Assembly: GCA_002348345.1 (NCBI GenBank)
Contig: DEAY01000414.1
Location: 1,880-17,502, forward strand
Direction: 5' to 3'
Length of the DNA: 15,623 bases
Source of the DNA: Verrucomicrobia bacterium UBA2970
GTDB lineage: Bacteria; Verrucomicrobiota; Verrucomicrobiia; Limisphaerales; AAA164-E04
Each line of letters starts with the position of its first letter. The first letter of the stretch is position 1. The notes beneath the pieces are model-generated. The model had not been told where the DNA came from, did no database searches, and saw only the letters and a list, made by a program, of their open reading frames with translations. Positions 7,881 to 14,203 of the stretch are shown piece after piece. A program made the translations under genes and the position numbers.

Positions 7881-8693
7881 TCAGGCAAACGTGGCTTTGA
7901 GGTAGTCCAGGCTTTGGGTGGCGATCACTTCGGCGCCCTCCTCGAAGTTGAAGACTTCGACCGAGACGTAGCCTTCGTAGTTGACCTCCTTGAGCGCATC
8001 GGCGATGGGCCGGAAGTCAACCTTTCCAAACCCAGGTCCCTTTAGGTTTTCATCATTGGCATGAAAATAGGCGAATTCACCCGCGGATTGGCGGATGATC
8101 TCGGGAATGGGTTGGCCCATTGAGCACATCGCCTTGACGTCGAGAATGATTTGGAAATGGCGTGACCCGAATTGCCGGGTGAATCGAATGGCTTCCTCGG
8201 CGGTATTGATGAAGTCGGTCTCGGCCGGAGCCAACGGTTCCAGGCAAATGGTCACGTCTCGCTCCGCCGCCCGGGCGATGGAAGGAGTAAAGACTTCCTT
8301 TGCCCATTCCCAGGCCTGATCGTAACTGACGCCGGGGAGCAGGTTTCTTTGTTTGGGCGAGCCGACGACAATGGCCTTGCCGCCCAAATCCCCACAAAAA
8401 TCGACCAGATCACAGAAATACTGGGCCGTCTTGTTACGGATCCCGGCGTCGGTATGGGTCATGTACATTCCCTCCGCCTGAACCAGGACCCAATGAACCG
8501 CCGAAATCTCGAGGCCGATGTCCTGGGCCAGATTTCGCAGTTTTCGACGGGTGTCCTGAGGGATTTCGGTGACGTAGTTTGCGATCGTGAAGGGGGCGAT
8601 CTCAATCGCGTCGTAGCCGATTTGTTTGACGAACCGGAAGGCTTTTTCGATTTCCCATTCCTTGAAAATCTCGTTGCAGATCCCAAACTTCAT
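7881..8693 (-). CDS. Sugar isomerase/epimerase, xylose-isomerase-like TIM barrel
   Basis: Metal-dependent isomerase or epimerase of the AP-endonuclease-2/xylose-isomerase-like fold, 270 residues, cytoplasmic (no signal peptide). The start at 8693 gives MKFGICNEIF, the usual first beta strand; the in-frame ATG at 8729 would only add a non-conserved leader. All four metal ligands of the D-tagatose 3-epimerase type are visible: Glu152 (CLEPL), Asp185 (ILDVK), His211 (YFHAND) and Glu246 (SVEVF). Their spacing is the same as I recall for Pseudomonas cichorii D-tagatose 3-epimerase. Relatives include hydroxypyruvate isomerase and ketose 3-epimerases; the exact substrate is open. It lies 93 bases downstream of the phosphorylase gene on the same strand and may belong to that operon. 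It converges on the transporter with 45 bases between the stops. Confidence 0.9.
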   Translation of the reverse strand: MKFGICNEIFKEWEIEKAFRFVKQIGYDAIEIAPFTIANYVTEIPQDTRRKLRNLAQDIGLEISAVHWVLVQAEGMYMTHTDAGIRNKTAQYFCDLVDFCGDLGGKAIVVGSPKQRNLLPGVSYDQAWEWAKEVFTPSIARAAERDVTICLEPLAPAETDFINTAEEAIRFTRQFGSRHFQIILDVKAMCSMGQPIPEIIRQSAGEFAYFHANDENLKGPGFGKVDFRPIADALKEVNYEGYVSVEVFNFEEGAEVIATQSLDYLKATFA

Positions 8694-8786
8694 GAGGGGG
8701 ATTGAGCCACAAAACTGGGGAGTCGCCAAAAGAAAACTTTGTCGCTGACCTGGGGATGACTTGGGGTTCGGGCAGGGTGGGATGAA

Positions 8787-10520
8787 TCAGTCCTGGTGGG
8801 ACTCGATCCATGCGCATTGATAGGGGCCGAGGGTGATGCGGTCCCCATCCGGCGGGAATGGCGTGTCGGAGATCAACTCCCGACCGGGGATGCCCTTGAT
8901 GAACGATCGTACGTTGAGGGTGAGGGAATCCCCGGAGAAATTATGAAGGCAAAGAACGTGGTGGTTTTCACCGGGCGCGCTGCGGATGAGTGCGAAGACT
9001 CGTTCATCAAGATCGAGAATGGTTTGGGAGCCCTCGGGGTGAAATGATTCGCAGCGGGATCGCCTGCGGAGGATTTCGATCAATGGGAAGAAGATCCGGT
9101 GGTGGTGGGTGTCTGAATCGTTGAGGCGGCGCTCCAACTCCTCCTCTGACCATTTCTTGCGATTGATTCTTCGAGGAATTCCGGAGGCTTGGACCCCTTC
9201 ATCGTCATTCTGAGTGGCGCACAAGCTGTGAAAATAAATCCCCGGGATGCCTCTGAGGGAACTGGCCACAATCTGGGAACAGAGAAAGCGTTCTTCGCCC
9301 CGTGCCGTGTTTTGAGCATCGGGTTCACCGAGGGCGGAGAAGTACGTCACGTTCATCTCGTAAACGCTCTGGCTTCCATCGGGGTGGGTTCGGTGGGAGA
9401 GCCTTCCGCCTCGCTCTTCTACCGATTGTTTGAGGAAGGCGATTTCCTCATCGGGAAGGATGCCTTCCAGTGGGCGGATCCCAATCCCGTCATGGGAGGC
9501 CGTAAAGTTAAAGTAAGTGCAGTGCGGCGGGAGTTCGGGGAGTTGGCTCGCCCATTGGGTGAGGGGTTGAGCCGTCCCTTTAAGGAGGCCATGAAGCAGG
9601 AGTGGGGGAAGCGTGAATTGGTAGACCATGTGGGCTTCGTCCCCGCTTCCAAAGTAGCTGATATTTTCCGGATGAGGCACGTTGGTTTCCGTGAGGATGA
9701 TGACGGAGGGAGCCGCCCATTCGAGAATGTCACGGATCAATCGGATCACCTCATGGGTTTCGTCGAGATGGAGGCATGAGGTTCCGATCCGTTTCCATAG
9801 GAAGGCCACCGCATCCAATCGGACGATGCGGGCCCCATTGGCGATGTAACCGAACAAGATGTCGAGCATTTCGAAGAAGACATCGGGGTTTTCCCAATTC
9901 AGATCGACTTGGTCGGAAGAAAAGGTCGTCCACACGTGCCGGGTTCCCGTCTTGGTGGCAACGGCGCTCAAGAGAGGGCTCGTACGCGGGCGGGTTACCT
10001 GCGAGAGGTCGCTTTCCCTCGATGCTTCGATAAAGAATTCTCGGTAGGGAAGGATTCGGTTTCGATAGCCTCGAAACCAGTCGCTTTTGGCCGAGACATG
10101 GTTCAAGACCCAGTCAAACATCAAATCAAAATGATCTTTGAGTGAATTGATATCCTTCCAATCCCCCAGGTCGGGATCGACCTTGCGGTAGTCAATCACC
10201 GAGAATCCGTCATCTGAAGAATAGGGGTAGAAGGGGAGAAGATGAATCGTTGAAAAGGCCCCCATGAAATGACGGGTTGCAAAGCGACGAAGGGTTTGCA
10301 AAGGGGTGGCATCGGGGGAACGGACGGTATCGCCGTAGGTGATCAGGACAGCGTCCTTTTCGCTCCATCGGGTGGAAGGATGGCGGTCTCCGTAGCCCAC
10401 CCCGTATCGCCCGATCATCATCTGCAGTCGATTCAACGAGGACGGTACGTGGTCCGGGTAGAGACGACTGAAGCGGGTTCGAATTCGCTCGATCGCGGCG
10501 TTGGAGTGGAGCGGGTTCAT
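8787..10520 (-). CDS. GH13_18 sucrose-phosphorylase-like enzyme, probable glucosylglycerate phosphorylase
   Basis: Cytoplasmic glycoside phosphorylase, 577 residues. Expected reaction: glucosylglycerate plus phosphate giving alpha-glucose-1-phosphate and glycerate. The start at 10520 lies 4 bases after the upstream stop; longer in-frame readings only run into that gene. The GH13 catalytic triad is complete: nucleophile Asp236 (RLDAV), acid/base Glu278 (TETNVPH) and transition-state Asp344 (ASHDGIG). HLLPFYPYSSDDGFSVIDY (93-111), GTSCLHL (246-252) and GDEAHMVYQF (293-302) match, from memory, E. coli YcjM, a glucosylglycerate phosphorylase, better than classic sucrose phosphorylase. The C-terminal beta domain is present. 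Having gpgS 2.6 kb away supports this substrate. Sucrose, sucrose-6-phosphate or glucosylglycerol specificity within GH13_18 remains possible. No Shine-Dalgarno sequence; expression is probably coupled to the preceding GT4 gene. Confidence 0.9.
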   Translation of the reverse strand: MNPLHSNAAIERIRTRFSRLYPDHVPSSLNRLQMMIGRYGVGYGDRHPSTRWSEKDAVLITYGDTVRSPDATPLQTLRRFATRHFMGAFSTIHLLPFYPYSSDDGFSVIDYRKVDPDLGDWKDINSLKDHFDLMFDWVLNHVSAKSDWFRGYRNRILPYREFFIEASRESDLSQVTRPRTSPLLSAVATKTGTRHVWTTFSSDQVDLNWENPDVFFEMLDILFGYIANGARIVRLDAVAFLWKRIGTSCLHLDETHEVIRLIRDILEWAAPSVIILTETNVPHPENISYFGSGDEAHMVYQFTLPPLLLHGLLKGTAQPLTQWASQLPELPPHCTYFNFTASHDGIGIRPLEGILPDEEIAFLKQSVEERGGRLSHRTHPDGSQSVYEMNVTYFSALGEPDAQNTARGEERFLCSQIVASSLRGIPGIYFHSLCATQNDDEGVQASGIPRRINRKKWSEEELERRLNDSDTHHHRIFFPLIEILRRRSRCESFHPEGSQTILDLDERVFALIRSAPGENHHVLCLHNFSGDSLTLNVRSFIKGIPGRELISDTPFPPDGDRITLGPYQCAWIESHQD

Positions 10521-10524
10521 AGGC

Positions 10525-11811
10525 TTAGTGGAGTCCGGGCAAGCTTCCGATGAGGGTTTGGAGATTCCTTCTGAGGGGAGCGTAGCCGTAGTATTGCCTG
10601 GCCAAGTGGTAGTTGGAATGGACGGTTTTTTGTCGGAAGTCCTGGTCGTCGAGGAGGCGTTGAATCTGATCGAGGAGCTTCGTCGTGACAAAACCATCCA
10701 TCATCGGGAGAAGGAATCCCTTGGGTTCGATATCTTGAATAAAGATGGAGTAGCGGTTGATGACCACGGGCACCCGAAAGTAGAAGGCCTCAAGGAGAGC
10801 GTTTCCGAAGCCCTCGTAGGTGCTGAGATAGGTGACGAGGTCGGCATGTGCGTAGGCATCCCAAAGGGTGTAAGTCTTGCGTCCCTCCTGATCGGTCTGG
10901 CGCACGTCGGTGATTCGATCAGAGATGATCCTGAGTCCGACCCCCTCTTCTCTGGCGAGTTCTTCAAGAAGATGTTGGTACTCCATGCCCTCATCGCCCG
11001 CTTCGTGGGTGATGACCAGTTTGCACTTGGGGTTGTTCAATCGGCCCACCAGCCGAATGGCGTTTTCGATGCCCTTGCGGGGTACGATCCGGGTGGGTTG
11101 GAGGATGAGGAGATCATCATCTTCCAGACCGATCGCCGTCTTGAAGTCCTTGCAATAGTCATCGGGCGGCGGAGGGTCCTTCTCAAATTCAAAGACATTG
11201 GGGACGAGTGTCGAGGAGACGCCCTTCCGAAGCGACAACTGTTCCTGGGCTTGCTGATTAATCACGACGTGCCGGATGTTTTGGCCTCGATGGGGAAAGG
11301 CCATGTCGAGAAAATCGGTGACGGCGTTGATGGCAAATCGATCGCGCTCCCAGTAGAAGTCGTGGTGATGGGCGATAGTCGGAATCTGGGTTTCGGCCAA
11401 GAACTCGGTGAGGGCCACTCCAAGGGGAAGATGCATGGGGATGGTCAGGACATTCTGAGGGATCAGGATCTCGATTCCAAATCGTTCCACGAATTCGTAG
11501 AGGGTCGTTTTGAGGTAGGCGGCCAGGGCGTGGATGCGTTGGGTGACAAGCCGGCTCCGGTGAGTGCGCCCCCAGATCCTTTGGTTGATCCATTCGTTTT
11601 CAGAATGGGCAAAATGGGCTTCAGGAACGCACCAGGATACCCCCGGATCCCGATCCATGAGACCGGCATACCAGAAACTGGTATGCCGATCCTCCCATAG
11701 GACTTCCGCCCATTTGGCGCTTTCAAGGCTCACGCCGTCATGTCCGGCGAAACGGGTGGAAATGAATCCGATGCGGTGGTGGGGGGGCGAGGTGAGATCG
11801 TGCTTGGCCAT
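10525..11811 (-). CDS. GT4 glycosyltransferase, candidate mannosylglucosylglycerate synthase
   Basis: Retaining GT-B glycosyltransferase using a nucleotide sugar, 428 residues, cytoplasmic. The N-terminal Rossmann-like domain begins GFISTRFAGHDGVSLE (15-30), which has the glycine/acceptor loop, and contains HHHD at 148-151. The donor domain has PTRIVPRKG (239-247; Arg241, Lys246) and the E-x7-E motif EGFGNALLE (Glu333, Glu341). It starts a leftward operon, with the probable glucosylglycerate phosphorylase 4 bases downstream, and faces the gpgS operon across 188 bases. That setting suggests it adds a sugar to glucosylglycerate, as MggS does in Petrotoga and Rhodopirellula to make mannosylglucosylglycerate; this is inference from context, since I could not align it with known MggS. 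Start ATG 11811 has only a weak GAG upstream. GT4 fold near certain, specific role uncertain. Confidence 0.9.
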   Translation of the reverse strand: MAKHDLTSPPHHRIGFISTRFAGHDGVSLESAKWAEVLWEDRHTSFWYAGLMDRDPGVSWCVPEAHFAHSENEWINQRIWGRTHRSRLVTQRIHALAAYLKTTLYEFVERFGIEILIPQNVLTIPMHLPLGVALTEFLAETQIPTIAHHHDFYWERDRFAINAVTDFLDMAFPHRGQNIRHVVINQQAQEQLSLRKGVSSTLVPNVFEFEKDPPPPDDYCKDFKTAIGLEDDDLLILQPTRIVPRKGIENAIRLVGRLNNPKCKLVITHEAGDEGMEYQHLLEELAREEGVGLRIISDRITDVRQTDQEGRKTYTLWDAYAHADLVTYLSTYEGFGNALLEAFYFRVPVVINRYSIFIQDIEPKGFLLPMMDGFVTTKLLDQIQRLLDDQDFRQKTVHSNYHLARQYYGYAPLRRNLQTLIGSLPGLH

Positions 11812-11999
11812 GTCGTTCTCAATGGTCTTTTTATCTTTTCGAGCAGCGGGTGATTTGACAACACTTTACAGGCGGTTGAGAGAGATCATGGGGTGAAGGT
11901 TCCCTTTCTCGAAGGAGTAAGAATCGCCAACAGAAGGTGATATGGACATAGTGGAGTGGGATGAGTGGCAAAGCGACGGGGAAATGCAGGGAGGCCTTC
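11812..11999. promoter_or_regulatory. Divergent control region between the two glucosylglycerate operons
   Basis: These 188 bases lie between the leftward GT4/phosphorylase pair and the rightward M20-like/gpgS set, and so should hold both promoters. A perfect -35-type TTGACA sits at 11855-11860 on the plus strand, but the expected -10 position (about 11878) reads GAGAGA, a poor match. On the minus strand TTGTCA occurs at nearly the same place (11862-11857), with GATAAA 20 bases on. Neither is convincing alone. No clear osmotic or regulator-binding repeat was found. Confidence 0.35.
11989..11994 (+). promoter_or_regulatory. Shine-Dalgarno GGGAGG deciding the M20-like start
   Basis: GGGAGG followed by 5 bases and ATG at 12000. 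This is a clearly better initiation site than the in-frame ATG at 11961, whose nearest purine run (GGAG, 11953-11956) is only 4 bases away. It is therefore used to choose the start of the M20-like protein. Confidence 0.7.
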
Positions 12000-13190
12000 A
12001 TGGATGAGGCGTGGTCTGCAGCCGTCGAAGCGGCGGTCGCCGGAGCCACGTCGCATCGAGAGACGGTGGCCTCGCTCAAGGAGGTCTTGCTGGCCAATCT
12101 CGTCATGGTGGGCGAGATTCCCGCGGAGACGTTTAAGGAAGAGAAGCGGGTTCGCTTCATTCTGGATCGCTTTCGAGAAGCGGGACTGGATAAGATTTCC
12201 ACCGATGAAGCCTCCAATGCGTTGGCCGTTCTGCCGGGCCAAGAGGGGAAGCGGAGTCTTCTTGTGTGCGCCCACCTGGATACCTCATTCGATGAGGTTG
12301 CCGATCACACGGTTGCCGTTGAGACCGACCTCATTCGAGGGGCTGGCATTGCCGACAATAGTCTTGGGGTGGCGGTCCTCTGTTCCTTGCCTTCGATTCT
12401 CCAAGCGCTTGAGATTCGTCTGAAATCGGACCTGATCCTGATGGGGGCGGCGCAAGGCTTGGGGCGGGGCAATCTCCATGGGATGGATTTTTTCCTGGAT
12501 CATCATCGAGGCCGCATCGACGCGGGAATCTGTGTCGAGGGGGTTGATTTGGGTCGTTTGAGTTATCAGTCGATCGGGATGCTCCGAGGCGAAATTGTCT
12601 GTCGCCGGAAGGGCAGTGACCTGGGGGCGGCGCCCATGTCGGCCGGTGCGATTGAGCCCTTGGCAGAGGTGGTTCGGCTGATTGAGGAAATTCCCGTCCC
12701 TTTGCGGCCTCCGACGACGATTACGCTTGGGGCGATGACCGCCGGCAATACGTTCCATCTGGCCGCCCCGGTCGGAAGTCTCCGGTTTGAAGTGAGAAGT
12801 GCGAAGGTGGGACTTGTGGCGACGATTCAAGAACAGATTGAGGAGATCGTGACTCGAGTTGGCTTGGAAGCCGGTGTCGATTTGAGCTTGGAGGTCATCG
12901 CTCGTCGGCGCAACGGGGGCATCGATTTTGGACATCCGCTGACGGCGACGACCCGTCGGGTGATGCAGGCGTTGGCCGTGACGCCCAAGGTAAAGCCGAG
13001 CGTAGGCGAGCTGTCCTCGTTGATTGCCCGCGATATTCCGGGCGTGACCTTGGGAATCACGGAGCGAGCCCCGGATCATGAGGGGCGGGAGGGGGTTCGA
13101 ATCGAACCGATCTTTTCGGGAATTGCCCAGTTGGTGGCGATGTTACAGGCAGTTGACGCAGGAGTGTGTGATGGAGAAGAACAGTCATAG
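12000..13190 (+). CDS. M20-family peptidase-like protein lacking the catalytic Glu-Glu pair
   Basis: Member of the M20/M28 zinc-peptidase fold, 396 residues from the start at 12000 (an upstream in-frame ATG at 11961 would add 13). Conserved metal residues are His92 and Asp94 (AHLDT), Asp119 (GIADN), Glu180 (CVEG) and His360 near the C-terminus. Where active M20 enzymes have the general-base Glu and metal-ligand Glu (GEEGLG), this protein reads AAQGLG, so the pair appears to be Ala151-Gln152. The dimerisation-domain GGH motif is also absent (RKGSDLG). The fold around these points is well kept with no frame disruption, which argues against a pseudogene. It overlaps gpgS by 20 bases, so a role linked to glucosylglycerate synthesis (metal or ligand binding, scaffold, or altered hydrolase chemistry) is inferred. 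I know of no function for this variant. Confidence 0.85.
   Translation: MDEAWSAAVEAAVAGATSHRETVASLKEVLLANLVMVGEIPAETFKEEKRVRFILDRFREAGLDKISTDEASNALAVLPGQEGKRSLLVCAHLDTSFDEVADHTVAVETDLIRGAGIADNSLGVAVLCSLPSILQALEIRLKSDLILMGAAQGLGRGNLHGMDFFLDHHRGRIDAGICVEGVDLGRLSYQSIGMLRGEIVCRRKGSDLGAAPMSAGAIEPLAEVVRLIEEIPVPLRPPTTITLGAMTAGNTFHLAAPVGSLRFEVRSAKVGLVATIQEQIEEIVTRVGLEAGVDLSLEVIARRRNGGIDFGHPLTATTRRVMQALAVTPKVKPSVGELSSLIARDIPGVTLGITERAPDHEGREGVRIEPIFSGIAQLVAMLQAVDAGVCDGEEQS
13160..13164 (+). promoter_or_regulatory. Shine-Dalgarno AGGAG of gpgS inside the M20-like gene
   Basis: AGGAG, 6 bases before ATG 13171, lies within the last codons of the upstream gene. It fixes the gpgS start and suggests translational coupling across the 20-base overlap. 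Confidence 0.75.
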
Positions 13191-14154
13191 TTGGTTGGAG
13201 TCCAACACCTTTCACCACTCGGAGTTCTGGGATCTTCTCAAATTGATTGAGGAGAAGGAGCGGAAGGGGCTCAAGGTCTCGCTTTGCATCCCCACCTTGA
13301 ACGAAGAAAAGACGATTGGGAAGGAGATCATCATCTTCAAATCCGAGTTGATGACTCGATATCCCTTGTTGGATGAAATTGCCGTTGTTGATTCGGGATC
13401 GAACGATCAGACCCGCGAGGTGGCCGCCTCGTTTGGGGCGGAGGTCTACTTGGCCTCGGAGATCCTCCCTGAGGAGGGAGATCGAAAGGGCAAGGGGGAG
13501 AATCTCTGGAAGGCCATCTATCAGTTGAAGGGGGATATCATCGTCTATGTGGACGCCGACATTACGAATATCCATCCCCGGTTTGTCTATGGTCTGGTGG
13601 GGCCTCTGATTTACAATGACCAGGTTCAATATGTGAAGGCGTTCTATGATCGTCCGCTTGCCTTTTCTCAGGGAATCAGGCCCTCGGGAGGGGGACGGGT
13701 CACCGAGATCCTTGTCCGCCCCTTGTTCTCGATGTTTTTTCCCGAGCTTTCAGCCGTGATCCAACCGCTCTCGGGTGAGTATGCCGTTCGCCGTCCCGTG
13801 CTGGAGCGGATTCCGTTTCCCATCGGTTACGGAGTCGAGACAGCTCACTTGCTGGATGTTTATCGGGAATGGGGAATGGATGCGTTTGCGCAGACTGATC
13901 TTGATCAACGGGTGCATCGAAACCAAACCACCATCGCTTTGGGGCGGATGTCGTTTGGCATCCTTCAAACCTTTTTGCATCGAATGGAGCGTTTCGGCAT
14001 GATCAAGGAACTCGGCGAGTTGAATCAGGTTTACCGCCATTTCGAGGCGCAGGATCGCCACTACCATCTGAAGGAGCGGCTGATTCAAGAGGAAGAACGG
14101 CGGCCGATGATTGAGGTGCCCGCTTATCAGGAGAAGTTTTCCGTGACCCCCTAA
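13171..14154 (+). CDS. gpgS: Glucosyl-3-phosphoglycerate synthase (GT81)
   Basis: Transfers glucose from a nucleotide sugar to 3-phosphoglycerate, giving glucosyl-3-phosphoglycerate, the committed step to glucosylglycerate and related compatible solutes. 327 residues, the usual GpgS length. The GT-A fold shows CIPTLNEEKTIG (39-50, nucleotide site), DSGSNDQT (74-81), GKGENLW (107-113) and the DXD metal motif Asp128-Ala-Asp130. The 3-phosphoglycerate loop GGGRVTE is at 173-179 (Arg176, Thr178 by analogy with mycobacterial GpgS). IQPLSGEYAVRR (197-208), PFPIGYGVE (215-223) and the probable metal His249 (RVHRN) complete the family pattern. The start has a good Shine-Dalgarno sequence inside the upstream gene. 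A dedicated phosphatase (GpgP) is expected to follow in the pathway, but none is visible here; the next gene, after 49 bases, is another glycosyltransferase. Confidence 0.95.
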   Translation: MEKNSHSWLESNTFHHSEFWDLLKLIEEKERKGLKVSLCIPTLNEEKTIGKEIIIFKSELMTRYPLLDEIAVVDSGSNDQTREVAASFGAEVYLASEILPEEGDRKGKGENLWKAIYQLKGDIIVYVDADITNIHPRFVYGLVGPLIYNDQVQYVKAFYDRPLAFSQGIRPSGGGRVTEILVRPLFSMFFPELSAVIQPLSGEYAVRRPVLERIPFPIGYGVETAHLLDVYREWGMDAFAQTDLDQRVHRNQTTIALGRMSFGILQTFLHRMERFGMIKELGELNQVYRHFEAQDRHYHLKERLIQEEERRPMIEVPAYQEKFSVTP

Positions 14155-14203
14155 GGCCTCGTGAGGACTTTTTGATCGGATCAGGGCTCGATTGACATCG
14201 CAC

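Noticed and set aside
10501..11700. Long plus-strand open frame (about 399 codons) opposite the GT4 gene
   Set aside because: It is the mirror of a well-conserved GT4 protein with clear motifs; the predicted sequence shows no domain and starts inside the phosphorylase gene.
11942..12007. Small open frame of 21 codons overlapping the start of the M20-like gene by 8 bases (possible leader peptide)
   Set aside because: Its only purine-rich site (AAGGTG) is 2 bases from the ATG, too close, and the peptide has no regulatory codon run. Overlap alone is not enough.
14157..14173. CCTCGTGAGG followed by TTTTT after gpgS as a terminator
   Set aside because: The arms leave a 2-base loop, or only 3 paired bases with a proper loop, so a stable terminator is unlikely; the GT4 gene probably continues the operon.
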